Shown: in pieces, positions 16,647-25,790 of the stretch
Numbering within the stretch: position 1 is the stretch's first letter
Layout: each line of letters opens with the position of its first letter
From: Terriglobia bacterium
GTDB lineage: Bacteria > Acidobacteriota > Terriglobia > Terriglobales > Acidobacteriaceae
Assembly: GCA_020073665.1 (NCBI GenBank)
Contig: JAIQEU010000009.1
Location: 62,001 to 126,000 of the forward strand
DNA: 64,000 nt
Reading direction: 5' to 3'
Notes under the pieces: model-generated
The model's database searches: none
The model's input: only the letters and a program-made list of their open reading frames with translations
Told to the model about the DNA's origin: nothing
Position numbers and translations under genes: made by a program

Positions 16647-17276
16647 CTAGCCTTCCGATGCTTCCGCACGTCGACGCGGGAGTATCGGTGCGGACTGAAT
16701 CTTGGGTCCTGCCCAGACGACCAACCGATAGGCAAGCAAGACTCCCAGCACCGTGGCGTACTCCAGCGGCTTGCGCAGGTCGGCTTTTACCAGCCAGATG
16801 TAATGGATGACGCCCGCTATGGCGGTGGCGTATATCAGCCGGTGCAGCTGGTTCCAGCGCTTGCCCCCCAGGCGGCGAATCCAGCCAGTGGTCGAGGTGA
16901 TAGCCAGCGGGATCAGCAGCACGAATCCGGTGAACCCCACAGTGATAAAGCGCCGTTTGGCCACGTCTGCCAGCATTTCATGAAGATCGAAGAATTTGTC
17001 CAGCCAGATATAGGTTAGGAAATGCAGCACCACGTAGAAGAAGGCGAACAGGCCCAGCATGCGTCGGTAACGGATGAGCCACAATTGCCCGGTCAGCTTT
17101 CGCAGAGGAGTGATGGCCAACGTGATCAGCAGGAAGATCAGCGTCCAGTCTCCGGTCGAGTGTGTAATCACCTCAATCGGATTGGCGCCCAGATTGCCCG
17201 CATAGGCCTTCCACGCCAGCCGCGCCAGCGGCCCGAGGCAGCCCAGAAAAACCCCGACTTTGAACCAGCGAATCAT
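16647..17276 (-). CDS. msrQ: MsrQ, haem-binding membrane subunit of periplasmic methionine sulfoxide reductase
   Basis: 209 residues from ATG 17276 (MIRWFKVGVFLG); E. coli MsrQ has 211. About six transmembrane segments with the ferric-reductase-like order: TGDWTLIFLLITLAITPL, RRMLGLFAFFYVVLHFLTYIW (haem His), and LHRLIYATAIAGVIHYIWLVKAD (two haem His). MsrQ passes electrons from the quinone pool to MsrP, which repairs oxidised methionine in envelope proteins. It follows msrP after 77 bases that hold an inverted repeat. An upstream ATG at 17291 is part of that repeat and is less likely to be used. Confidence 0.92.
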   Translation of the reverse strand: MIRWFKVGVFLGCLGPLARLAWKAYAGNLGANPIEVITHSTGDWTLIFLLITLAITPLRKLTGQLWLIRYRRMLGLFAFFYVVLHFLTYIWLDKFFDLHEMLADVAKRRFITVGFTGFVLLIPLAITSTTGWIRRLGGKRWNQLHRLIYATAIAGVIHYIWLVKADLRKPLEYATVLGVLLAYRLVVWAGPKIQSAPILPRRRAEASEG

Positions 17277-17281
17277 AAGAA

Positions 17282-17338
17282 ATTGAGCCATTGAATCACT
17301 GAGACATTGAGGGATTACACCGCACAAAATGGCTCAAT
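17282..17338. repeat. iterated-word inverted repeat between msrP and msrQ
   Basis: ATTGAGCCAT (17282-17291) pairs with ATGGCTCAAT (17329-17338); the region is made of variants of the words ATTGA, TCAAT and CACTGAG. The same words build the repeats near 59131-59190 and 61285-61372. Confidence 0.65.
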
Positions 17339-17353
17339 GATTCATTGACTCAA

Positions 17354-18313
17354 TCAGAAGTTTTTCTTCAAATCCATCCCGCTATACAAACTCGCCACCT
17401 GATCATAGCCGTTGAACATCAACGTCGGACGCTTGGTGAATTCACCCAACCGCCTCTCCTTGCCCTGGCTCCAGCGGGGATGGTCCACGTTGGGGTTCAC
17501 ATTCGAGTAGAAGCCATACTCGTTGGGCGCCGATTTGTTCCAGGTGTTGACCGGCTGGCTGTCGGTGAAACGGATGCGCACGATCGCTTTTGCACTCTTG
17601 AAGCCGTACTTCCACGGCACCACAATACGAAGCGGCGCGCCATCCTGGTTCGGCAATGTCTCTCTGTACATGCCGAAGCACAGCAGCGCCAGCGGGTGCA
17701 TGGCTTCATCCAGCCGCAAACCCTCAACGTACGGCCATTCCAGCACTGGCACCCGTTGTCCCGGCATCTGTTTCGGATCATACAGGGTCGTGAACTCTAC
17801 GAACTTTGCTTTGCCCAGGGGTTGGGCGCGTTTGATGAGTTCACTCAGCGAAAATCCCACCCACGGCACCACAATCGACCAGCCCTCGACGCAGCGGTGG
17901 CGGTAAATTCGCTCTTCCGGTGCCGCCATCTTCAGGATGGCGTCCACATCCAGCACTTGCTTTTCGCTCACCAGTCCATCAATGGTTACCTTCCACGGTG
18001 TGGTCTTAAAATCCTTGGCCAGGCCGGCGGGTTCGTACTTGTCGGTAGAGAATTCGTAGTAGTTGTTGTAGTTGGTGACGTCCTTGTAAGGCGTGACCTT
18101 TTCCGAGGTGGAGAAAGAACTCTTCTGAAGCCCGTTGATGGCCGCCTTGGCTTCAACCGCGGTCGCCGGTGAGAGCAGGTTTCGCAATCCCACTCCGGCC
18201 AGCGCGGCTGCACCGGCCAGCGCGGTTCCTGCAAGAAAAGTGCGCCGATTCAGGTACAGGCTCTTGGGCGTGATCTCGGACGACGCAATATCCGCGGCTT
18301 TCTTTATCAGCAT
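17354..18313 (-). CDS. msrP: MsrP, molybdopterin-containing periplasmic methionine sulfoxide reductase
   Basis: 319 residues from ATG 18313 (E. coli MsrP 334); the frame is open further upstream but only this start gives a Tat signal, LNRRTFLAG followed by a hydrophobic stretch. The molybdopterin ligand region [18 protein letters not shown] contains the conserved Cys; the C-terminus [10 protein letters not shown] and [20 protein letters not shown] matches MsrP closely. It is exported folded and reduces methionine sulfoxide in periplasmic proteins with electrons from MsrQ, encoded next on the same strand. No two-component pair next to it is dedicated to it as far as can be seen. Confidence 0.93.
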   Translation of the reverse strand: MLIKKAADIASSEITPKSLYLNRRTFLAGTALAGAAALAGVGLRNLLSPATAVEAKAAINGLQKSSFSTSEKVTPYKDVTNYNNYYEFSTDKYEPAGLAKDFKTTPWKVTIDGLVSEKQVLDVDAILKMAAPEERIYRHRCVEGWSIVVPWVGFSLSELIKRAQPLGKAKFVEFTTLYDPKQMPGQRVPVLEWPYVEGLRLDEAMHPLALLCFGMYRETLPNQDGAPLRIVVPWKYGFKSAKAIVRIRFTDSQPVNTWNKSAPNEYGFYSNVNPNVDHPRWSQGKERRLGEFTKRPTLMFNGYDQVASLYSGMDLKKNF

Positions 18314-18496
18314 GAAAACAGTCCCTTGAACGATGTACGGGCAGTCTACCCCGCTGGATTGACCCAGTGCCGTACTAGATAAGACGCCGGCCAACGGGAA
18401 AAGTTGCATGGCGGGCTCGGATACCCAAAATAGCTGGGGGACAATCATTTCAGAGTAGATACAACCTGGTGAGTTCGCGGGGATCGGATAGCTTCG

Positions 18497-21025
18497 TTAC
18501 TCGCGCTCAGTACGCAGTACATCTCGCACTTTGCGTGACAAGGCTTGCAGGGTGAACGGCTTTTGCAGGAAGGCGGTACCGGGATCGAGCACGCCCTGGT
18601 GGACGATGGCGTCCTCGGTGTAGCCAGAAACATAAAGCACCTTGGTGCGGGGGTGCGACCCGCTCAGCCGTTGCGCCAGTTCACGGCCGCTCATTCCCGG
18701 CATCACCACGTCGGTGATCAACATGTCGATCGAACCCTGGTGGGCCGCGGCAATCTCCAGCGCGCTGTGCCCCTGTTCGGCTTCCAGGACTTTGTATCCC
18801 TTGGCCTCCAGCGTTTCCCGCACCAGTTGCCGCACCGATTCTTCATCCTCCACCAGCAGCACCGTCTCCGAGCCACCGGAAGCCGCTTGCGACGCGCGCA
18901 CATGACTCAGAGGCTCCGCCGGTTCGTCGGCCTGGGGCAGGTAAATGCGGAAGGTGGTGCCGCGGCCCAGTTCGCTGTGCACGAAAACATAACCACCACT
19001 CTGCTTGATGATGCCGTATGCGGTCGAGAGCCCCAGTCCTGTGCCTTTGCCTTTTTCTTTGGTGGTGAAAAACGGCTCGAAGATGCGGGATTGTGTTTCC
19101 TTGTCCATGCCCACGCCGGTGTCGCTGATGGACAGCATCACGTAGGGCCCGGGCCGGATGTAGCTGTATTCGCGGCGCAGGTCATCGTCCAGGCTCACAT
19201 TTGCGGTCTGAATAATGATTTTCCCGCCGTTCGGCATGGCATCTTTCGAGTTCACCACCAGATTCATAATGACTTGTTCGATCTGGCCGGCATCGGCGCG
19301 AGTCCGGCTCAGGTTCATCGCCAGCTTGGCGATCAACTCGATGTTCTCTCCGATCAGCGGGCGCAGCAGCCGTTCCATGTCACTCACGATCGCGTTTACA
19401 TCCACCAGCTTCAGTTCGAGAAATTGTTTACGGCTGAAGGCCAGCAGTTGCCGGGTCAAGGTGGTGGCCCGATCGGCAGCCTGCTGAATAGCTTCGATCT
19501 TTTGCCGAAAAGGATGGCTGGCGTCGGTCTGCTCCAGCAGGACTTCGGTGTATCCGTTGATCACCATGAGCAGGTTGTTGAAGTCGTGCGCCACGCCCCC
19601 GGCCAGGCGGCCCACGGCTTCCATCTTCTGCGCCTGGCGAAATTGGTCTTCCAGAACGCGCCGCTCGGTGACGTCCTCGGCAATGATTTCCAGGACTTCA
19701 CAGGGCTCGCCCGGAGAACTGACGGCCCGGCCGCTGAGGCGCACTGTAATCGGGCTGCTGTCCTTGCGTTTCCACTGGACCTCGAGGTTGTCCCGCCGCA
19801 CCCCGCTTTGAAACTCCCGCATCAGGCGGCCCTGCTCGTTGGGATCCAGAAAGACGTCATGTTTCGGATCCAGGCTCAGCACCTCGTCCGCGGTGCTGTA
19901 TCCCAGCATCGCAATCAGCGCCGGATTGACGTCGAGGAACCTGCCGTCCAGGCTGGAACGATAAATTCCGTACACCGCACTTTGCACCAGCGAGCGGTAG
20001 CGCGCCTCCGACCGCCGCAGTGCTTCTTCATTTCGCTTGTGTTCGATGGCAGTCGAGAGTTGCCGCGACACGAAGGTGAGGATCTCTTTGTCATTCTCGC
20101 GAAAGCGTACGTTGTCGCTGTAACTCTGCAGCACCAGCACACCGAAGGTATGGTTCGCCGCCTTTAAGGGCACCCCGAGCCAGTCCACCGAGGGCGCGCC
20201 GATCAATTCCACTTCGCCGCGTTGCACCAGCGCATCGAAAACTTCTGGCGAACAAAGCAGTGGTTCGCCGGTGCGCAGCACGTATTCTGTCAGTCCGCGG
20301 CCCATTTTCTTGGGTGCCGGCGTGGGGTCTTCCGCATCCACGAAATAGGGGAAGCTGAGCATTTGAGTCAGCGGATCGTACAAGGCGATATACAAGTTGC
20401 GGGCATAGGTAAGTTCACCCACAATCGCATGAATCGCCGCGTAGAACTGCTGCAGATCTTCCGCGGAGCTGGTCTTTTCCGCAATGCGGTAGAGTGCGGA
20501 ACTGACCGCTTCCGCCCGCTTCTGTTCGGTGATGTCGCGATACATCACGTAAGAGGCAACCCGACGCCCGCCGATGACCACAGGGGCTGCCGCCACGAAT
20601 ACATCCACCTGGGTTCCGTCTTTGCGCTGCCGCTTGGTTTCCAGCGTGACTTTCTTCCCCTTGGCGAGGTTCTCTCCGATCCAGGAGGTTTCCGAACTTC
20701 GGTCCGGAGGTACGATCAGCGAGTCAATCCGCTGCCCAATTGCTTCCTCCGCTTTGAATCCGAACAGCCGGCTGAATTCGTCGTTGATCCGGGTGACGAC
20801 ATAGTTTTCCAGAATGCTGGCCGCTTCCGGCGCGCATTCCACCAGATCTTCGAGGAAAGCCTTTTTTAAGGCGAGGCTTTCCGGGGTCGTTGATTCGATT
20901 GGGGTTGCGGTAGAAACATCAGATGGACGGGACAGCGCCGGGGTGCCCCGTTGCAGGGCCTGCTTCAGGAATTTGGCGCGCGCAAGGTCAGCCGGAGTCG
21001 CTGGCCGGGTGATTCTGTCACCCAT
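18497..21025 (-). CDS. hybrid sensor histidine kinase: PAS-GAF-PAS-HisKA-HATPase-REC
   Basis: 842 residues, no transmembrane segment seen, so probably a cytoplasmic sensor. PAS about 60-175 (NEYVV-like ILENYVVTRINDEFSRLFG), GAF about 185-340, second PAS about 345-465 (RYRSLVQSAVYGIYRSSLDGRFLDVN), HisKA with phospho-acceptor His480 in VAHDFNNLLMVINGYTE, HATPase boxes NSKDAMPNGG, DTGVGMD and GTGLGLSTAYG, and a C-terminal receiver with phospho-acceptor Asp772 in DMLITDVVMPG. A signal input through GAF/PAS would drive phosphotransfer from His to the fused receiver; no output partner is encoded beside it. The FNNLL motif is typical of hybrid kinases of this class. Confidence 0.9.
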   Translation of the reverse strand: MGDRITRPATPADLARAKFLKQALQRGTPALSRPSDVSTATPIESTTPESLALKKAFLEDLVECAPEAASILENYVVTRINDEFSRLFGFKAEEAIGQRIDSLIVPPDRSSETSWIGENLAKGKKVTLETKRQRKDGTQVDVFVAAAPVVIGGRRVASYVMYRDITEQKRAEAVSSALYRIAEKTSSAEDLQQFYAAIHAIVGELTYARNLYIALYDPLTQMLSFPYFVDAEDPTPAPKKMGRGLTEYVLRTGEPLLCSPEVFDALVQRGEVELIGAPSVDWLGVPLKAANHTFGVLVLQSYSDNVRFRENDKEILTFVSRQLSTAIEHKRNEEALRRSEARYRSLVQSAVYGIYRSSLDGRFLDVNPALIAMLGYSTADEVLSLDPKHDVFLDPNEQGRLMREFQSGVRRDNLEVQWKRKDSSPITVRLSGRAVSSPGEPCEVLEIIAEDVTERRVLEDQFRQAQKMEAVGRLAGGVAHDFNNLLMVINGYTEVLLEQTDASHPFRQKIEAIQQAADRATTLTRQLLAFSRKQFLELKLVDVNAIVSDMERLLRPLIGENIELIAKLAMNLSRTRADAGQIEQVIMNLVVNSKDAMPNGGKIIIQTANVSLDDDLRREYSYIRPGPYVMLSISDTGVGMDKETQSRIFEPFFTTKEKGKGTGLGLSTAYGIIKQSGGYVFVHSELGRGTTFRIYLPQADEPAEPLSHVRASQAASGGSETVLLVEDEESVRQLVRETLEAKGYKVLEAEQGHSALEIAAAHQGSIDMLITDVVMPGMSGRELAQRLSGSHPRTKVLYVSGYTEDAIVHQGVLDPGTAFLQKPFTLQALSRKVRDVLRTERE

Positions 21026-21117
21026 CTAACCCCCTCTAGGTCTCTCCACCAGAGCCAACTAGAGATGTTAGATCGCCCGCCTGTTACTCGAAAGTTACGG
21101 AGGTAATTCAAGCCACG

Positions 21118-21471
21118 CTAGGATCCCGCTGCCAGCATCTCGCATACCCGCTGGATGGTGGCGTGCTGATCGGCATTCAAGGCGAGAAATTCAAACCCAT
21201 GACGCAGGCCCATGCGGTAGCGTACGATCGCCCGCACCTTCAGGGGGTAGGCCGCCAACGGCAAAACGATCTCCATGGACACCACTTCTCCCGGTTCTAC
21301 TTCCCCGGTGAGTGTGCCGCCGATGCCGTCTTCGCCCAGTTCATTGGAACGTCCCCACAACGCGAGGCTCTGCCCGGAGCGAAATACGTGGACGGAAATG
21401 CGAACATCGAGTGCGTGCCGCGCAAAGCGGCGCGATGCTGAAGGCTTGGGGTTGGGCGCGGTGCCGCTCAT
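21118..21471 (-). CDS. PilZ-domain protein
   Basis: 117 residues. The pattern RRFARHAL near the N-terminus, followed about 25-30 residues later by NELGEDGIGG and then beta strands (VSMEIVLPL, VRAIVRYRMGLRHGFEF), follows PilZ domains that bind cyclic di-GMP through RxxxR and (D/N)xSxxG. The second motif is degenerate (no Ser at the usual place), so c-di-GMP binding is uncertain. The ATG overlaps no neighbour; it is 92 bases downstream of the histidine kinase gene on the same strand. Confidence 0.75.
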   Translation of the reverse strand: MSGTAPNPKPSASRRFARHALDVRISVHVFRSGQSLALWGRSNELGEDGIGGTLTGEVEPGEVVSMEIVLPLAAYPLKVRAIVRYRMGLRHGFEFLALNADQHATIQRVCEMLAAGS

Positions 21472-21512
21472 GTCACCTCATTTCTTCCCGAAAATCTCGA
21501 CCTTGCTGCAAG

Positions 21513-21983
21513 CTAGTTTCCGTGGAGGGGATAACCGGATTCCAGAGGCAACTTGCCGCCCACCCGCAACACGGCAATCCCGCCGGTAATGGAATACACA
21601 TCGACCAGGCCTACCGATCCGGGAGTGCTTTCCACCTTGCGCACCAGGGCCTCGTCGGAGTCCACCACCACAATGGCGGGATGGCTGCCCCGTCCCCGGT
21701 TGGCGGCCACAATCAAGTCGGCCACTTCCTCCTTCGATAAACTGTAGACCTTTTCCAAGACGAGTTTCATATCCGGAGACGCCGGATTGCGGGTGACGAA
21801 CGTGACCGGTTTCCCGTCGGGCCAGCGAGGAGTCTGGCCTTTGCACACCTTCACCAGATCTGTCAGCGAGAGCCCGGTCGTCGGGTTCGACTTGTTGCTC
21901 ACCAACGCTATGTCCTTGCACGCTGCCAGCGTGGTCCAGCCCAGGATCATGATCGCAATGGCAATGACACGCACAGCAGGCAC
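21513..21983 (-). CDS. short PstS-like substrate-binding lipoprotein
   Basis: 156 residues. A GTG at 21983 is preferred over an ATG 66 bases upstream because AAGGAG lies 6 bases before it and a lipoprotein signal follows directly (VIAIAIMILGWTTLAACKD, lipobox LAAC). The remainder (IALVSNKSNPTTGLSLTDLVKVCKG, PVTFVTRNPASPDMKLVLEKVY, GSVGLVDVYSITGGIAVLRVGG) resembles one lobe of PstS-type phosphate-binding proteins, such as those found as solitary exported proteins. It is much shorter than PstS (about 320), and no transporter genes are adjacent, so a phosphate-uptake role is unlikely to be complete here. Confidence 0.7.
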   Translation of the reverse strand: MPAVRVIAIAIMILGWTTLAACKDIALVSNKSNPTTGLSLTDLVKVCKGQTPRWPDGKPVTFVTRNPASPDMKLVLEKVYSLSKEEVADLIVAANRGRGSHPAIVVVDSDEALVRKVESTPGSVGLVDVYSITGGIAVLRVGGKLPLESGYPLHGN

Positions 21984-22195
21984 GGCTGCTCCTTGGCCCG
22001 TCGGATTCCGTCCGCCTCCGATTCTCCTAGAAGCCGGCGTGCCGCTCAATGCCCAGAAGTCTCATGTACCACCCGAGGTAATACGAAGGCGGGGTTGGAA
22101 AGAGGCGGAGGTGGGCAGCGCTGGTCCCGAAATCGAAGCAAATCGGCTTAGGGCGTTCGTGCCAACGCCGCAACCCAGCTTCTGATCACCCCTTC

Positions 22196-23164
22196 CTACA
22201 GTTTCATGTCCCAGATTTCGGCCACCAGGTCGTGGCCCCAGCTATGGTGCCGCTTCTTCTTGACTACGCGAAACCCTGTCCGCTGGTAGATGCCTCGCGC
22301 CTCTTCCAGGTCGCTCTGGGTCCACAGCGTGATTTTCTTGTATCCCACCTGCCGCGCGAAGCGCACACATTCCTCTACCAGCCGTTTGCCAATTCCTAGT
22401 CCGCGCGCCTTGGGCTCGACCAGCAGCAGGCGCAACTTGGCGACTGTCTTGGACTGCTTGACCAGGAACACACAGCCCACAATCTCTCCATCCTTCTCCG
22501 CAATCCAGCAACGCTCTGCTTTGGGATCAAAGTGCCGAGTGAATTTGGCCACGATTTCGGCCACCAGCGCCTCGAAGCCCTCGTCGTACCCACGTTCCTG
22601 GGCGTAGAGAACCCCGTGGCGGTGGACTATCCAGCCCATGTCTCCGGGTTGGTGAGGTCTCAAGATGTAGGGAGTCCTCGGTTCTGGCGGGTTCCCGAGT
22701 ACAGTCTCGATGGTGTGCATGGCCTCCATCAGGCGAGCCTGTTCGGCGGCGGACAACTTGCCCAGCATGTCACCCACCTCATCGCGGGAGCGCCGGTCGA
22801 GCGGAGCAAACACCTTTTTCCCCTGGTCGGTGAGCGACAGCAGGCTCTGCCTCCCGTCGGATGCGGACGGCTTCCGGGTAATCAGTTTGCGCTTCTCAAA
22901 GCCTCGCAGGATGCGGCTCAGGTACCCGGGGTCGAGCCCCAGGTCTTTGCTCAGTTCCGTGGCCGTGGGCCGGACGCGGTTGGCCAGTTCATAAAGTACC
23001 CGCACCTCGCTGAGTGAAAACGGGCTCTGGTACATCCGGTCGTGCAGCAGGCCGATTTGCCGGGTATAGAAGCGGTTGAAGCCGCGCACGGCCGCAATGT
23101 GCTGGTCGAACGTGCTGGGGTCGACGACGCGCGGGGCGAAGCCCGAGACGGGTGTGGCCATCAT
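22196..23164 (-). CDS. MarR-type regulator fused to a GNAT acetyltransferase
   Basis: 322 residues from ATG 23164, with GGGAGG 9 bases upstream. Residues about 15-150 form a MarR winged helix (SLSEVRVLYELANRVRPTATELSKDLGLDPGYLSRILRGFEKRKLITR). Residues about 165-322 are a GNAT domain with the acetyl-CoA loop ARGLGIGKRLVEECV. Such MarR-GNAT fusions are known in bacteria and presumably sense a small molecule and acetylate it or a protein. A perfect 19-bp palindrome lies 40 bases upstream and is likely its own operator. No partner gene is divergently placed except the VOC cluster upstream. Confidence 0.88.
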   Translation of the reverse strand: MMATPVSGFAPRVVDPSTFDQHIAAVRGFNRFYTRQIGLLHDRMYQSPFSLSEVRVLYELANRVRPTATELSKDLGLDPGYLSRILRGFEKRKLITRKPSASDGRQSLLSLTDQGKKVFAPLDRRSRDEVGDMLGKLSAAEQARLMEAMHTIETVLGNPPEPRTPYILRPHQPGDMGWIVHRHGVLYAQERGYDEGFEALVAEIVAKFTRHFDPKAERCWIAEKDGEIVGCVFLVKQSKTVAKLRLLLVEPKARGLGIGKRLVEECVRFARQVGYKKITLWTQSDLEEARGIYQRTGFRVVKKKRHHSWGHDLVAEIWDMKL

Positions 23165-23203
23165 GGGGAGCAACCTCCCAAGTTGATGCCATCGTCACAT
23201 AAG

Positions 23204-23222
23204 TAGTTGACTACGTCAACTA
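23204..23222. promoter_or_regulatory. palindromic operator for the MarR-GNAT regulator
   Basis: TAGTTGAC-TAC-GTCAACTA, two perfect 8-bp arms with a 3-bp centre, the size and symmetry bound by MarR dimers. It sits 40 bases upstream of the MarR-GNAT start codon, where it could overlap the promoter and allow autoregulation. The assignment is by symmetry and position only. Confidence 0.65.
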
Positions 23223-23244
23223 TCGCGGCCCATCTCCTTCCACG

Positions 23245-24699
23245 CTACGGCGCCACATCCTTGATGTGAGTGGCAATGTACCACTGGTTGCCGAACGGAT
23301 CCTCGACGCCGGCGTTGCGGTCGCCATAGTCCTGGTCAGTCGGTTCGCCGATCGATTTCGCTCCCGCCGCCAGGGCCCGATGGTAGAGCGCGTCCACATC
23401 CGGAACGTAAAGGTAGAACATCGACCTCATCGCCTGATAGGGCCCATGCGCTTCGCCCATTTCCATTAATGACGTGCCGATTTTCACCCTGGCGTGATGG
23501 ACCACCCCATCCGGCGTCGCGTGCCGGGCCAGCTCTTGCGCTCCGAAGGCGCGCTTCAGGAAGATGAGCACCGGTTCCGCGCGCAACGGATGCAAGTACG
23601 GTTGCACGTCGGGCGCACCTTCCCACTTGTAGCTGGGTCCCTTGGAGGTGGCGATGTACCAGTGGTTGCCAGCGAAGTCCTTCACGCTGGCGGAGCGCTC
23701 ACCATAGGCCTGGTCTGCCGGTTCATCGATGGAGGTAGCTCCCGCCTGCAGAGCGCGCCGGTAAGTCGCGTCGCAATCCGGCACGTAGATGTGCAAGGCC
23801 GCGATGTTCGGTGTGGCGCGCCACGCCTTGCCCGGAATGCCCCCGCCCATCATCAGCATGGTGTCACCGATGCGCACTTCGCCGTGGATCCCGCCTGCCG
23901 AGCCAATGGCACGGAAGATCTCTTCTGCGCCGAACACATTCTTGGCAAAATCGAGCAGCGCCGCTCCGTCGGGCGCGCTCAAGTACGGTGTCACGGTACG
24001 GAATCCCTTGCGAATCGGGTCCACGCCCGGCTGCTTCGGCTCCGCCGGCTTCATTACTTCATTGAACCGCCTCTGCATCTCCTCGGCCGAGACGGCCTCG
24101 GTCTGCGTGGACACGATCCAGGTGTAGCCGAACGGATCGGAGATCTGCCCCGAGCGCTCGCCGTAGAACTGGTCCGCGATCGGCCGCACGATGGTTGCTC
24201 CAGCCGCCACCGCCTGCCGCACAAATTGGTCGACGTTGGCCACGCTCAGGTCGATCTTCACCGGGGAGCCGCCCAGGGTCTGGGGACTGATGGCGTCGTA
24301 ATCCGGGTACTCGTCGGAAAGCATGATGCTCGAACCGCCAATCGCGATCTCGGCATGCCCGATCTTGCCCGTGGAGTCGACCAGGCGCATGATTTCTTTT
24401 GCTCCAAATGCTCGCGTGTAGAAGTCAATGGCGCTAGCGGCATGCTTCACCGCCAGGTAGGCGGTGACCGCTTGCCGCGCCGCCACCACCGGTTCTGCCA
24501 GGGTTGCCATGGGTCTTCTCCTTTCGAAATCCGTCTTCAGACGTGCCTTGAACCCCTCGCGCGGAAGATCGCGCAACTCGGCCGCAATCCGCAGCAGGGG
24601 CGCCAGTTCCGCGTCCGCCGATGGAAGCACGGCGTCCGGGTGAGCCAGCATCGCCTGTACGGCGTCATCGAGTTGATCAAAGCGGGTGCGCTTAGCCAT
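23245..24699 (-). CDS. triple VOC-domain protein with N-terminal helical segment
   Basis: 484 residues. The ATG lies inside the end of the sigma factor gene (overlap ATGGCTAA), so the two are translationally coupled. Residues 1-65 (FDQLDDAVQAMLAHPD---LLRIAAELRDLPREGFKARLKTDFER) form a helical segment like the front part of some anti-sigma or ECF-associated proteins. Three PhnB-like VOC domains follow (about 75-205, 230-355, 365-484), each ending with a YGER/YGDR-----DPFGN-W segment. VOC domains bind metal or small antibiotics and aldehydes. Three in one chain is unusual. The role as sigma partner is inferred from overlap and the N-terminal segment. Confidence 0.85.
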   Translation of the reverse strand: MAKRTRFDQLDDAVQAMLAHPDAVLPSADAELAPLLRIAAELRDLPREGFKARLKTDFERRRPMATLAEPVVAARQAVTAYLAVKHAASAIDFYTRAFGAKEIMRLVDSTGKIGHAEIAIGGSSIMLSDEYPDYDAISPQTLGGSPVKIDLSVANVDQFVRQAVAAGATIVRPIADQFYGERSGQISDPFGYTWIVSTQTEAVSAEEMQRRFNEVMKPAEPKQPGVDPIRKGFRTVTPYLSAPDGAALLDFAKNVFGAEEIFRAIGSAGGIHGEVRIGDTMLMMGGGIPGKAWRATPNIAALHIYVPDCDATYRRALQAGATSIDEPADQAYGERSASVKDFAGNHWYIATSKGPSYKWEGAPDVQPYLHPLRAEPVLIFLKRAFGAQELARHATPDGVVHHARVKIGTSLMEMGEAHGPYQAMRSMFYLYVPDVDALYHRALAAGAKSIGEPTDQDYGDRNAGVEDPFGNQWYIATHIKDVAP

Positions 24700-25249
24700 T
24701 CTTGCCACCCATCGGGACCCGCAGCTTCTCCAGGGCACGGAATTGCAACTGCTTCACCGCACCCTCGGTTCGACCGAGTTCCTGCGCAATGTCGCGGATA
24801 CTTTTCTCTTCCGCAAAGCGCGAGACGATGACCTGCCGCTGCCCTTCCGGAAGCCCGTCCACCAGGCGGAATAGCTGCGCCCGATGTTCGATTTCGTCGT
24901 AGTTCGGTTCCGTGCTGCCCTCCGGAGGGTCGTCAACAATTTCTTTCGCGCCCTTTTTCCACTGATCAGCGACCAGGTTCGCGGCAATCCGGTAGAGCCA
25001 CGCCGCGAACGGGATGCCCCGCCAGTCGAAGCGCGACAGATTCGCCAGTGCTTTGTGGAAGACGTCAGCGGTCAGGTCCTCGGCAACTGCCCGATCGCGG
25101 ACCCGGTGCGCAATGAAGGCATACACCCGCTCGAAGTGGCTCTCGTAGAGCTCGGCAAACCGCTCGGGGTCTTTTTGCGCAGCCTGCACCAGGAGGCGCT
25201 CGTTCGCCTCATCCCTCGACCCCTTGCTGGCAGGTTTTCCGACGGCCAT
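24692..25249 (-). CDS. ECF-type RNA polymerase sigma factor
   Basis: 185 residues from ATG 25249 (MAVGKPASK, GAAGG upstream); the open frame begins earlier but without a ribosome site. Region 2 is FAELYESHFERVYAFIAHRVRDRAVAEDLTADVFHKALANLSRF with FDWRGIPFAAWLYRIAANLVADQWKK; region 4 is LPEGQRQVIVSRFAEEKSIRDIAQELGRTEGAVKQLQFRALEKL. It would direct transcription of a small regulon, probably including its own promoter. No classical anti-sigma factor is adjacent; the overlapping triple-VOC gene takes the position where one would be expected. Confidence 0.92.
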   Translation of the reverse strand: MAVGKPASKGSRDEANERLLVQAAQKDPERFAELYESHFERVYAFIAHRVRDRAVAEDLTADVFHKALANLSRFDWRGIPFAAWLYRIAANLVADQWKKGAKEIVDDPPEGSTEPNYDEIEHRAQLFRLVDGLPEGQRQVIVSRFAEEKSIRDIAQELGRTEGAVKQLQFRALEKLRVPMGGKNG

Positions 25250-25383
25250 CTTGCCTTCTCTTCCAGGTAAACTGTCGGGGAACAAAAAGGTTACGGCAGG
25301 TCTTTCGCGCCCCATCCCGTGCTAGGATACCGCCCGGCCATCGGGCCGGGAAACCAGCCCGCTTGCTGAAAACGGAGACAACC

Positions 25384-25783
25384 ATGAGTGTCGTGCCCAA
25401 GTTGTTCCGCGTAATTCTCGAGGTGTCTGATTTGATCGGGCGAGCGCGTTCTACTCCCAGCTTCTCGGCATCGAAGGCCGCAAAGTCGGCGGCGGCCGCT
25501 GCTACTTCGATTGTGGCCCGGTGATCGTAGGATTAGTGGAGGTTGCGCTTGGCAGGAAAACGCCTACCCCGAATCCTCAGGACCTCTATTTCTCCGTGCC
25601 TGACCTCGAGGCTATCCATGCCCGGGCCAAGGCCTTGGGAGGCTTGTCCAAACAGCAGGTGCACGGCGAGAGCGGCGGCGACATTGTCACCCGCCCTGGG
25701 GCGAGCGCTGTTTCTACGCCGAAGATCCTTTTGGAAACGGCCTGTGCTTCTCAGACGAGAAGACACTGTTCACCGGCAAGTGA
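25384..25783 (+). pseudogene. VOC/glyoxalase-family gene with two frameshifts
   Basis: Read with two one-base corrections this would encode a normal ~133-residue VOC protein: MSVVPKLFRVILEVSDL, then FYSQLLGIEGRKVGGGRCYFDCG, VEVALGRKTPTPNPQDLYFSVPDL, IVTRPWGERCFYAEDPFGNGLCF and a stop at 25783. A base is missing near 25435 (after TCTGATTTG) and another near 25698 (CGCCCTGGGG). Both are single-base losses in an otherwise intact family sequence, so it is either a recent pseudogene or two sequencing errors. It lies beside the triple-VOC gene but on the other strand. Confidence 0.75.
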
Positions 25784-25790
25784 GGCCGGT

